Positions 1 to 7,904 of a stretch of 64,000 bases of DNA are shown here, piece by piece; position 1 is the first letter of the stretch; the number at the start of each line of letters is the position of its first letter. The notes beneath the pieces were generated by a model. It was not told the origin of the DNA, made no database searches, and worked only from the letters and a program-made list of their open reading frames with translations. Position numbers and translations under genes: made by a program. Source of the stretch: Cyanobacteria bacterium SBLK (lineage in GTDB: Bacteria; Cyanobacteriota; Cyanobacteriia; Cyanobacteriales; Spirulinaceae); NCBI GenBank assembly GCA_017746715.1, contig JAGHZQ010000065.1, positions 248,001 through 312,000 of the forward strand, given 5' to 3'.

Positions 1-1779
1 AGTATCAAGCGTTTTATCGGTCGTCGTTGGGACGATACCGAGGAAGAGCGCTCTCGCGTGCCTTACAAATGCGTCAAAGGCCGGGATGAAACGGTAGACG
101 TACAAATCCGCGGCAAAAATTACACGCCGCAAGAAATCTCGGCCATGATTTTGCAAAAGCTCAAATCCGATGCCGAGCAATTCTTGGGAGAACCCGTTAC
201 CCAAGCCGTCATTACCGTTCCGGCGTATTTTACCGATGCCCAACGACAGGCAACGAAAGATTCGGGAACGATTGCCGGCTTGGAAGTTCTACGCATTATC
301 AACGAACCCACGGCTGCATCTCTAGCCTATGGCTTGGAAAAACAAGACGAAGACCAGCACATTCTCGTCTTCGACTTGGGGGGGGGAACATTTGACGTTT
401 CCATTCTTCAACTCGGAGATGGAGTTTTTGAGGTCAAAGCGACTTCGGGCAATAATCACCTCGGGGGGGACGACTTCGATAATGTCATCGTTCGCTGGAT
501 GATCGAAAACTTCAAAGAAAAAGAAGGGGTCGATCTCGATGGGGACAAAATGGCATTGCAACGCCTGAGAGAAGCGGCAGAGAAAGCCAAAATCGAACTC
601 TCCAGCGTCGGCAGCACCTCGATTAACCTTCCCTTTATCACCGCCGACGAAACCGGGCCGAAGCACCTCGAAACGGATTTGGCGCGATCGAAATTTGAAG
701 AGCTCGCTCTCGAGCTGATTAAAGGCACGGTTCTTCCCGTCAAGCAAGCCCTTAAAGATAGCGATCTCAAACCCGACGAGATCGATCGCATTATCATGGT
801 GGGAGGCTCCACCCGCATTCCTTCCATCGGTAAAGCCATTCGCAAATTCTTCAACAAAGAACCCGATCGCTCGGTCAATCCTGACGAAGCCGTCGCCCTC
901 GGGGCAGCCATTCAAGCGGGAGTTTTAGGGGGAGAAGTCGAGGATTTATTGCTCCTCGACGTAACGCCTTTATCTTTGGGCATCGAAACCCTCGGGGAAG
1001 TCTTTACCAAAATCATCGATCGCAATACCACTATTCCCACCAGCAAATCCCAAGTCTTTTCCACGGCGATCGACGGTCAAACCTCCGTGGAAATTCACGT
1101 TCTCCAAGGAGAACGAGCGATGGCACGAGATAATAAAAGCCTCGGCAAATTCTTGCTCACGGGAATTTTACCCGCTCCTCGCGGCGTACCGCAAATCGAA
1201 GTCAGTTTTGAGATTGACGTGAATGGAATTTTGCGGGTCTCCGCCCAAGATAAAGCCACCGGGAAAGAACAAAGCGTCAGCATTACCAATACGGGGGGTT
1301 TGAGTTCATCGGAAGTGGAAAAAATGCGGGCAGAAGCCGATCGCTACGCCGAACAAGACCGTCGGCGCATGGAATTGGTAGACTTGAAAAATCAGGCCGA
1401 CAGCATCGCCTATACTCACGATACCACCCTCAAAGAAAATGCCGATTTGATTCGCGAGGATCTCAAAGTGAGAGCAGCAGAAAAACGAACGACATTAAAT
1501 GCTGCCCTAACTGACGATTCCCTCAGTATTGAGGAAATCAAAGAAAGTCTCGATGAATTCAAACAAGCTGTCCTAGCCGTGGGAACTGACTTGTACAATC
1601 GCGCCAATCAAGGCACGAGCGAAGAGTTCGAACGGGTGGAAGAAGCAGAAATTCCCGCTAGCGAACAACCCACCGAAATTGTTAGTGACGAAGGAGAAGA
1701 AATTGAAGAAGACGAATTTGCCTTTGATTTTGACGACGACGATCAAGGTGGGGAAACGGATTACGAACCCGTAGATTGA
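1..1779 (+). CDS. dnaK: Chaperone DnaK (Hsp70), DnaK1-like, 5' end outside window
   Basis: ATP-dependent Hsp70 chaperone that folds client proteins with DnaJ and GrpE in the cytoplasm. The reading frame is open from base 1, so the protein is cut by the window edge; 592 residues are present and roughly the first 70 are missing. Visible Hsp70 signatures are VPAYFTDAQRQA, IINEPTAAS and the phosphate-loop DLGGGTFDVS, followed by the substrate-binding domain (LLLDVTPLSLGIE, LQGERAMARDN) and a very acidic C-terminal tail (EEIEEDEFAFDFDDDD). The segment around SIKRFIGRRW and TPQEISAMI resembles, as I recall it, the cyanobacterial DnaK1 paralogue rather than DnaK2 or DnaK3. dnaJ follows 79 bases downstream on the same strand, so the two are probably co-transcribed. 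Family assignment is certain; the paralogue number is inferred. Confidence 0.97.
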   Translation, partial: SIKRFIGRRWDDTEEERSRVPYKCVKGRDETVDVQIRGKNYTPQEISAMILQKLKSDAEQFLGEPVTQAVITVPAYFTDAQRQATKDSGTIAGLEVLRIINEPTAASLAYGLEKQDEDQHILVFDLGGGTFDVSILQLGDGVFEVKATSGNNHLGGDDFDNVIVRWMIENFKEKEGVDLDGDKMALQRLREAAEKAKIELSSVGSTSINLPFITADETGPKHLETDLARSKFEELALELIKGTVLPVKQALKDSDLKPDEIDRIIMVGGSTRIPSIGKAIRKFFNKEPDRSVNPDEAVALGAAIQAGVLGGEVEDLLLLDVTPLSLGIETLGEVFTKIIDRNTTIPTSKSQVFSTAIDGQTSVEIHVLQGERAMARDNKSLGKFLLTGILPAPRGVPQIEVSFEIDVNGILRVSAQDKATGKEQSVSITNTGGLSSSEVEKMRAEADRYAEQDRRRMELVDLKNQADSIAYTHDTTLKENADLIREDLKVRAAEKRTTLNAALTDDSLSIEEIKESLDEFKQAVLAVGTDLYNRANQGTSEEFERVEEAEIPASEQPTEIVSDEGEEIEEDEFAFDFDDDDQGGETDYEPVD

Positions 1780-1797
1780 TCTCCCAAGTCCTCTCCG

Positions 1798-1830
1798 AAT
1801 TGATAATTGATAATTGATAATTGATAATTG
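1798..1830. repeat. Heptanucleotide short tandem repeat between dnaK and dnaJ
   Basis: 4.7 direct copies of the 7-mer AATTGAT lie in the dnaK-dnaJ spacer and end 28 bases before the dnaJ start codon. Heptameric short tandem repeats of this kind (STRR sequences) are known from cyanobacterial genomes. Similar 7-mer repeats occur at 13537 and 17175 in this window, each touching a start or stop codon. Confidence 0.9.
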
Positions 1831-1858
1831 AAATTGCACACCCAATCGATCGGCACTT

Positions 1859-2992
1859 ATGGCAGGCGACTACTACGAAATTCTCAATATCTCCCGCGAT
1901 GCCAGTCCAGATGACATCAAACGCGCATACCGCCGTCTCGCGAGGAAATATCATCCGGATGTCAACAAAGAACCGGGAGCAGAAGACCGATTTAAAGAAG
2001 TCAATCGCGCTCACGAAGTCCTTTCCGACCCAGAAATGAAAGCTCGATACGATCGCTTTGGCGAACAAGGTGTATCGGGAGGTGCCGGCTTCTCCGATTT
2101 TGGCGATGTTACGGGCTTTGCCGATATTTTCGAGACGATTTTTAGCGGTTTTGGCGGCGGCGGCGCGGCAACGGGAACGACCCAGCGCCGACGCAGCGGC
2201 CCCGTGCGGGGAGACGACTTGCGGCTCGATTTGAAATTAGAGTTTCGCGAAGCCATTTTTGGTGGGGAAAAAGAAATCCGCATCCCCCATCTCGAAACTT
2301 GTAAAACCTGTAACGGCACGGGAGCAAAACCGGGCACGGGAGTGAAAACCTGTCAGACCTGCAACGGCACGGGTCAAGTCCGCCGGGCTACTCGCACGCC
2401 TTTTGGCAGTTTCGCGCAAGTTTCGGTCTGTCCCACTTGCAATGGAGAAGGGCAAGTTATTGAAGAGAAATGCGAAACCTGTAGCGGTGTCGGTCGCATC
2501 CAAGTTACGAAAAAGTTAAAAATTACCATTCCTCAAGGGGTCGATAACGGCACGCGCCTGCGGGTCGCCCGAGAAGGGGATGCCGGATTGCGAAATGGTG
2601 CCCCGGGGGATTTATACGTTTACCTCTTTGTCGAAGAAGACAAAGAATTTAAACGGGATGGAGTGAACATCCTGTCGGAAATTACCTTGAGTTATTTACA
2701 AGCGATTCTCGGCTGTCAAATCCCCGTCAATACAGTGGATGGCGAAACGGAATTAACCGTTCCTCCCGGAACTCAACCCAATACCATCTTGACTTTAGAA
2801 GATCGCGGCGTACCGCGTTTGGGCAATCCCGTCAGTCGCGGCGATCACTTAATTACTGTCAAAATCGATATTCCCACTCGAATAAGTACCGAAGAGCGAG
2901 AACTATTGGAGCAATTGGCAAAAATTCGCGGTGAGGCTGCGGGTAAAGAAGGCGGGTTAGAGGGCTTTTTAGGCAAAATGTTTCGCGGCTGA
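1859..2992 (+). CDS. dnaJ: Chaperone DnaJ (type I Hsp40)
   Basis: Co-chaperone that delivers unfolded clients to DnaK and stimulates its ATPase. The 377 residues show the full type I layout: an N-terminal J domain with HPD at residues 32-34, a glycine/phenylalanine-rich linker (about 70-105), a cysteine-rich zinc domain with four CxxCxGxG repeats starting near residue 148 (CKTCNGTG, CQTCNGTG, CPTCNGEG, CETCSGVG), and two beta-sandwich client-binding domains. Length is normal for the family. It follows dnaK by 79 bases on the same strand and is probably the partner of that DnaK. The start ATG gives the canonical MAGDYYEIL beginning. Confidence 0.98.
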   Translation: MAGDYYEILNISRDASPDDIKRAYRRLARKYHPDVNKEPGAEDRFKEVNRAHEVLSDPEMKARYDRFGEQGVSGGAGFSDFGDVTGFADIFETIFSGFGGGGAATGTTQRRRSGPVRGDDLRLDLKLEFREAIFGGEKEIRIPHLETCKTCNGTGAKPGTGVKTCQTCNGTGQVRRATRTPFGSFAQVSVCPTCNGEGQVIEEKCETCSGVGRIQVTKKLKITIPQGVDNGTRLRVAREGDAGLRNGAPGDLYVYLFVEEDKEFKRDGVNILSEITLSYLQAILGCQIPVNTVDGETELTVPPGTQPNTILTLEDRGVPRLGNPVSRGDHLITVKIDIPTRISTEERELLEQLAKIRGEAAGKEGGLEGFLGKMFRG

Positions 2993-3014
2993 TCTTTTCA
3001 ACAAACAACGAACA

Positions 3015-3314
3015 ATGAGCAACGAACCATTACTCGCGAATAACCAACACTTCGGCTTCGCGGCTGCTGAGCCTGTCGAAGTACAGTGCAAGCAACCCAC
3101 AACGATTCTCGATTTACGGGGAACGCCCTGTCCGATCAATTTTGTCCGGACTAAATTGCATTTGGAGCAAATGGAATCAGGAGAGTTATTAGAGGTTTGG
3201 CTCGATCGCGGCGAACCCATCGAACAAGTTCCCGATAGTTTGGTTATGGCAGGTTATGTTATTGAAGTAAAGGAAGATCGCTCGGAGTATTTTGCCTTAC
3301 AGGTAAGGAGTTAA
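3015..3314 (+). CDS. TusA/SirA-like sulfurtransferase family protein
   Basis: 99 residues. The TusA fold is recognised from LDLRGTPCPINFVRTK (about residues 33-48), which carries the conserved Cys-Pro persulfide motif, followed by the alternating strands LLEVWLDRGEPIEQV. TusA proteins relay sulfur for tRNA thiolation or other sulfur transfers; cyanobacterial members are poorly characterised. The first 32 residues are not part of the family fold: they are encoded largely by a dispersed repeat (3043-3098). It starts 22 bases after dnaJ and ends 17 bases before rsgA, so it probably belongs to a dnaK-dnaJ-tusA-rsgA transcription unit. Family call is firm; the exact substrate is unknown. Confidence 0.88.
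   Translation: MSNEPLLANNQHFGFAAAEPVEVQCKQPTTILDLRGTPCPINFVRTKLHLEQMESGELLEVWLDRGEPIEQVPDSLVMAGYVIEVKEDRSEYFALQVRS
3043..3098. repeat. Dispersed repeat forming the N-terminal coding segment of the TusA-like gene
   Basis: The stretch from ACCAACACTTCGGC to CAAGCAACCC matches the core of a dispersed repeat also seen at about 23908-23940 (ACCAACACTTCGGC...GCTCAGCGCAAGCAACC) and, more distantly, at 56623 and 57939. An imperfect hairpin (CTTCGGCT / AGCC..CGAAG, about 3050-3081) lies within it. It is translated in frame with the TusA domain. Confidence 0.75.
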
Positions 3315-3331
3315 ATCATGAATTGCGATCG

Positions 3332-4372
3332 ATGAAGATATTGGGAACGGCGATCGCCGTCCAAGCCAATTTTTATCGCGTGCGCTTAGATGAATTTTGG
3401 GAAGGACATCAGTATTTATTGTGTACGCGGCGCACGCGCTTGAAGAAACTGGGGCAAAAAGTCATGGTCGGCGATCGGGTTGAAATCGAGCAACCGGACT
3501 GGCAAGACGGGCGAGGGGCGATCGCTGCAATTTTGCCGCGCAAAACGCTCTTGCAACGCCCTCCCGTAGCGAATGTCAACCAAATTTTACTGCTTTTTGC
3601 CCTTGAAGAACCTTCCCTCGATCCCTGGCAATTGAGTCGCTTTTTAATTCAGGCAGAATCGACGGCTCTAGCCCCGTGCTTGTGTTTAAATAAGAGCGAT
3701 TTGATAAGTCTGAAACAGAAACAAGATTGGCAGAGAAGATTAGAAAAATGGGGCTACAACCCAATTTTTATTAGCGTCCTACAAGAAGAGGGATTAGAAG
3801 CATTAAAAAAAGTATTAGCAGACCGAATTACTATTGTTGCCGGACCGTCAGGCGTGGGAAAATCGAGTTTGATCGGCAAACTGATTCCCGATATTCAATT
3901 GCGCGTGGGAGAAGTATCGGGAAAACTGCAACGAGGTCGCCATACCACTCGCCATGTGGAGTTATTTGAGTTGCCCGAGGGAGGGCTTTTAGCAGACAGT
4001 CCGGGATTTAACAAACCCGATTTAACCTGCGATGTCATTCAACTGGCGCAATATTTTCCCGAAGCGCGATCGCGAGAACGATCCTGTCAATTTCGCGATT
4101 GCTTGCATCGAGACGAACCCAATTGTTCGATTCGGGGAGATTGGGAGCGATACGAGCATTATCTCGTATTTTTAGAGGAAACCCTCGCGCGGGAAGAATT
4201 TCTCCAGCAGCAACCCGATGAAGAAGCAACAGTCAAATTGAAAATTAAGGGTTCGGGAAAGCGAGAATACGAACCGAGATTGGAGAGTAAAAAATATCGC
4301 CGCCAGTCTCGCCGCCTTCGCCATCAAACACTTCAGGATTTAGTTGAAGAAGCAGAAGTCGAGGATTTATAG
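3332..4372 (+). CDS. rsgA: Small ribosomal subunit biogenesis GTPase RsgA
   Basis: Circularly permuted GTPase that checks late maturation of the 30S subunit. The 346-residue product has an N-terminal OB-fold (about 1-75), then G motifs in permuted order: NKSD (G4, about residue 120), GPSGVGKSS (G1, about 170), DSPGF (G3, about 215), and a C-terminal zinc-binding region with the Cys/His set in CQFRDCLHRDEPNC. I chose the ATG at 3332 because an upstream TTG at 3323 adds only three residues and the conserved OB-fold begins right after MKILGT. It lies 17 bases after the TusA-like gene. A basic C-terminal tail (KKYRRQSRRLRH) probably contacts rRNA. Confidence 0.96.
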   Translation: MKILGTAIAVQANFYRVRLDEFWEGHQYLLCTRRTRLKKLGQKVMVGDRVEIEQPDWQDGRGAIAAILPRKTLLQRPPVANVNQILLLFALEEPSLDPWQLSRFLIQAESTALAPCLCLNKSDLISLKQKQDWQRRLEKWGYNPIFISVLQEEGLEALKKVLADRITIVAGPSGVGKSSLIGKLIPDIQLRVGEVSGKLQRGRHTTRHVELFELPEGGLLADSPGFNKPDLTCDVIQLAQYFPEARSRERSCQFRDCLHRDEPNCSIRGDWERYEHYLVFLEETLAREEFLQQQPDEEATVKLKIKGSGKREYEPRLESKKYRRQSRRLRHQTLQDLVEEAEVEDL

Positions 4373-4433
4373 AGCGATCGCGCTATAGTTTTTCGGGACT
4401 TCAATTAAAGATTGGATGCAATGCGAATTATTC

Positions 4434-5048
4434 TCATTTCCTCCACGTAAAAATGATTTTCTCCTCTGCCTGACGAAATTCAATATTAAAGCGATCGAAA
4501 ACGTCTTCTCGACCTAAGAGCATAATATCTGCTGTTTCGTTTTGTATCCAAGCGACGGGAGCATTCAATTGATGCCCGTCAATTGAGAATTCAATCCGTC
4601 GCAAAACATATTTGACTTCTCCTCCCAATGTTTGTCCTCTCAAAATCTCTTCGCGATCGGCTAAAGCAAATCCCAGATTTTGCCCAATTTGCAACGAAAT
4701 GACGCTAAAATCTGCCCCCGAATCAACTAACATGGTTGAATCAATTTCTCGGTTTTGATTGCGTAGACGAACTGAATAATTGGGTTGCCATTCATGGCGA
4801 CTGACCGTGCGAAAATAAATCGGTAAAATGACAATCGATCCTGTAAATCCGGGAACCATATAAATTGAATAGATAACACCTGCTGCATCTGCTTCTTTGA
4901 GGACAGTCTCTAAATCTTTATTGACGGCAATAACTCCGTCACCGTTGTAAGCGACATATTGATGGGCATATTGTTGCAGATCTCGGAGATTGCGATTGAG
5001 CCATTTCAACATGCGATCGCGTTCTTCTGGAGGAATATTAGCTGTCAT
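4434..5048 (-). CDS. DUF5678-like domain fused to retropepsin-like aspartyl protease
   Basis: 204 residues. The N-terminal ~65 residues (QYVAYNGDGVIAVNKDLETVLKEA) look like a DUF5678 domain. The remainder looks like a single-lobed retropepsin: the catalytic motif VDSGADFSVIS (about residues 102-112) carries the D-S/T-G triad and the second-half motif ADIMLLGREDVFDRF fits the hydrophobic-hydrophobic-G pattern. Bacterial single-lobe proteases of this type should act as homodimers. No signal peptide or membrane segment is visible, so it is probably cytoplasmic. It is convergent with rsgA and divergent from avtA. Its substrate is unknown. Confidence 0.75.
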   Translation of the reverse strand: MTANIPPEERDRMLKWLNRNLRDLQQYAHQYVAYNGDGVIAVNKDLETVLKEADAAGVIYSIYMVPGFTGSIVILPIYFRTVSRHEWQPNYSVRLRNQNREIDSTMLVDSGADFSVISLQIGQNLGFALADREEILRGQTLGGEVKYVLRRIEFSIDGHQLNAPVAWIQNETADIMLLGREDVFDRFNIEFRQAEEKIIFTWRK

Positions 5049-5183
5049 TATAGAGTAAAGATAAACGACAAGTGAATATAGAATAATAAATTATATTACT
5101 TTTTCTAGGTAACATGCTAATGCAGCTACAATAATCGTTAAAATATTTTCATCCTTTTATTCTTAAACATCTAAGGTTCGGCG

Positions 5184-6452
5184 ATGACACTCAATCTCTC
5201 TCAATTTGGTCTGCGAATATCTCAGCGCACGGGAGTGCGAGAAATCATGAAAGATATCATCGAGACTTTAAGAGCGGGTGAGGGAAGAGAGTTTATTAAT
5301 TTGAGTGTGGGAAATCCAGTAATTTTGCCGGAAATCGAACAATTATGGAGAGATTGTACGGCAGAATTATTAGTAGATGGAAGCTATGGAGAGGTCGTTT
5401 GCCGCTATGGAATGTCCCAAGGATATACCCCTTTAATTGAAGCGATCGCGGAAGATTTTAACCAGCGCTATAACTTAAATTTAGACGAACGCAATATTTT
5501 GATTTCACCGGGTTCTCAAGCACTCTATTTTTATGGAGCAAATGCGTTTGGTGGCTACGATCCCAACGGAAAATTAAAGCGGATTGTCTTACCTTTAAAT
5601 CCCGATTATACCGGCTATGGTGGCGTAAGTTTATTTCCCGAAGCAGTGATTGCTTATAAGCCCAATCTAGAGATAGAAGAAAAAACGCATCGTTTTAAAT
5701 ATCACCCTGATTTGAACTTATTAAAAATTAACGAACGAACGGGATGTATTATTTTTTCACGTCCTTGCAATCCGACGGGAAATGTTTTGAGCGATCGCGA
5801 AGTCGAGACAATTGCTGAGTTAGCAAAACCTTACAATGTTCCCGTGTTTATTGATTCGGCTTATGCACCCCCCTATCCGGCTTTAAACTTTACGGAAATG
5901 CGTCCGATTTTAGGAGAAAATATCGTTCATTGTCTGAGTTTATCAAAAGCAGGATTGCCGGGGGAGAGAATTGGCATTGCGATCGCCAGTCCGGAGATGA
6001 TCGATATTCTTGATGGGTTTCAGAATAATAGCTGCATTCACTCCCCCCGTTACGGACAGGCGATCGCGGCTAAGGCGATCGCTTCGGGACGTTTGGCAGA
6101 ACTTTCAGAAACCGTAATTCGTTCTCATTATCAACAAAAACTAGAGGTTTTAGAGACTACTTTAGAGGAAGAGTTGCCGCAAGATTTACCTTGGTTTTTA
6201 CATCGCGGTGAAGGCTCGGTTTTTGCATGGTTGTGGTTGCAAGATTTACCAATAACCGATTTAGACTTATACCAAAAATTGAAGGAAAAAGGAGTCATTC
6301 TCGTACCGGGATCGACCTTTTTTCCCGGTTTGCAGGAAGAATGGGAGCACCAACATCAATGCTTGCGAATTAGTTTAACGGCAACCTCGGAAGATATTGT
6401 TAAGGGAATGAAGATATTAGCAGCGGCGATCGTGCAAGTTTATTTGGAGTGA
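5184..6452 (+). CDS. avtA: Valine--pyruvate transaminase AvtA-like PLP enzyme
   Basis: Fold-type I aminotransferase of 422 residues, similar along its whole length to E. coli AvtA as I recall it: the substrate-domain motifs SRPCNPTGNV and FIDSAYAPPYP, the PLP-lysine motif LSLSKAGLPGERIG (Lys about residue 255), and the C-terminal VPGSTFFPGL and HQCLRIS motifs. AvtA interconverts valine/2-ketoisovalerate with pyruvate/alanine in the cytoplasm. The gene is divergent from the retropepsin-like gene with a 135-base AT-rich spacer that presumably holds both promoters. The exact amino donor is inferred from family similarity only. Confidence 0.88.
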   Translation: MTLNLSQFGLRISQRTGVREIMKDIIETLRAGEGREFINLSVGNPVILPEIEQLWRDCTAELLVDGSYGEVVCRYGMSQGYTPLIEAIAEDFNQRYNLNLDERNILISPGSQALYFYGANAFGGYDPNGKLKRIVLPLNPDYTGYGGVSLFPEAVIAYKPNLEIEEKTHRFKYHPDLNLLKINERTGCIIFSRPCNPTGNVLSDREVETIAELAKPYNVPVFIDSAYAPPYPALNFTEMRPILGENIVHCLSLSKAGLPGERIGIAIASPEMIDILDGFQNNSCIHSPRYGQAIAAKAIASGRLAELSETVIRSHYQQKLEVLETTLEEELPQDLPWFLHRGEGSVFAWLWLQDLPITDLDLYQKLKEKGVILVPGSTFFPGLQEEWEHQHQCLRISLTATSEDIVKGMKILAAAIVQVYLE

Positions 6453-6529
6453 GTTACAATTGTAATTATAGACAGATAAAGGAAGTGAATGGGCATATCT
6501 CTGTAGGTTTGATTTGTACAATGAAGTTC

Positions 6530-7816
6530 CTACTCAATTTTTGCTTTCTGCGATCGCTTAACTTTTGCAATCCAATTGCGAGAAGAATGCAAGATTTCTG
6601 AATAAGAGAGATCGGGATTAGCCAATAGATCGAAGATAAAAGGTTTAAAAGAATTAGGGAAAAGTTTGTGGAGAAATCTGCGTCCCATAATCTGCAATAC
6701 AAACTCAAACATTAAGCGCTTATTTCGCGGTAAAGAATAGCTAGATAATTCTTGTACGGCATGAGCGTCAGCTAATCGAGTTGTGGTAAACTCTGAAAAT
6801 ATTTGCGACCAGTTTTCGGCACTTTTTTCGATTACGCGATCGAGAACTAAAACATCTTCTAAAGCCGAATTACACCCTTGACCGATAGAAGGAGAAACAG
6901 CATGAGCCGCATCCCCTACAATGAGAATGCGATCGCCGTAATGGAAGCGATCGCAACGCACGGTTAAAACCCGAGCGACAGGATTTTGCAGGAGTGCTTC
7001 AGCCTCATCGAGAGACATCAAACGCGCAAATACGGGAAAATTTTCTTGAAAGTAAGCGAGAATTTCTTCTTTTGTTTTTAAAGGCTCGAGAGGATTTCGA
7101 TCGGCAGGGAAAATGATGACCCCACTGAGAAATTTTTCAAACTGAGGCACGAGTAAAACCGTAACATTTCCGGGCCGTCGCCAAATATGAATTTTATCTG
7201 GTGCTAATTCTAAATCTCCTTTTATTCGCGGGAAAAAGAGAGATTTATAGGCATCGGAAACGTATTCTTGCCGAGCGTTTAATTTTCCTTGTTCTTGCAG
7301 ATATTGCCGGATTGACGATCTCGCTCCATCTGCTCCGATCAAGCGATCGTAATTGACGTTCAAACGATTTTCATCTTTGTCTTGAAACCGAACAATATTT
7401 TCAGTTGTATCGAGTCCGACACATTGACAATTGAAATGAATCGTACAACGATCGCTCTCGTATTTCTCTCTTAATGTGTCTAACAAAGCCGTGACTAAAT
7501 TATTGCGATCGATGGTTAAAAGCGGTTCTTTTCTGGAAAGTAAGCGCGTTTTTCCCTTCCCGCTATACATTAAAGAACCCTGACAAAAGCTACCGCGATC
7601 GCCAACCTTTTTATCCAACCCTTCTATTTTTTGGAGTGCCAATCTTCCTCGTGGAAAAAGCGAAATGGGAAAGCTGCGATCGCTGCCATAATCCGATAAA
7701 GTCGGATCGCTTCGACGCTCGTAGATTTCAATCTGACAATCCTCGCGACGCAATAAATAATGTGCCAGCAAAACACCTGCTGGACCCGCACCCACAATAA
7801 CAATTTTTTGCACCAT
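6530..7816 (-). CDS. FAD-dependent monooxygenase, kynurenine 3-monooxygenase-like
   Basis: 428 residues of the class A flavoprotein monooxygenase family. The N-terminal FAD-binding Rossmann motif is IVGAGPAGVLLAHYL (residues 6-20), the middle DG motif is IGADGARSSIR (about 160-170), and the C-terminal FAD motif is ILIVGDAAHAVSPSIGQGCNSALED (its D contacts FAD). The segments RSFPISLFPRGRLAL and the C-terminal KRLMFEFVL fit kynurenine 3-monooxygenase-like enzymes, but no other tryptophan-catabolism gene is nearby, so the substrate is open. A C-terminal hydrophobic stretch could anchor it to a membrane. It follows avtA convergently. Confidence 0.85.
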   Translation of the reverse strand: MVQKIVIVGAGPAGVLLAHYLLRREDCQIEIYERRSDPTLSDYGSDRSFPISLFPRGRLALQKIEGLDKKVGDRGSFCQGSLMYSGKGKTRLLSRKEPLLTIDRNNLVTALLDTLREKYESDRCTIHFNCQCVGLDTTENIVRFQDKDENRLNVNYDRLIGADGARSSIRQYLQEQGKLNARQEYVSDAYKSLFFPRIKGDLELAPDKIHIWRRPGNVTVLLVPQFEKFLSGVIIFPADRNPLEPLKTKEEILAYFQENFPVFARLMSLDEAEALLQNPVARVLTVRCDRFHYGDRILIVGDAAHAVSPSIGQGCNSALEDVLVLDRVIEKSAENWSQIFSEFTTTRLADAHAVQELSSYSLPRNKRLMFEFVLQIMGRRFLHKLFPNSFKPFIFDLLANPDLSYSEILHSSRNWIAKVKRSQKAKIE

Positions 7817-7904
7817 GACTGAATACCTTGCGATCGAAAATATGAGAGCAACTCGAAGGGATTTTGATGGACTGTAGAAACATGGAAAATGTCAAAAGAA
7901 GCAA

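Noticed and set aside
322..915. Long minus-strand open frame across dnaK
   Set aside because: It runs antisense to well-conserved dnaK codons and has no recognisable domain; GC-rich codon bias explains it.
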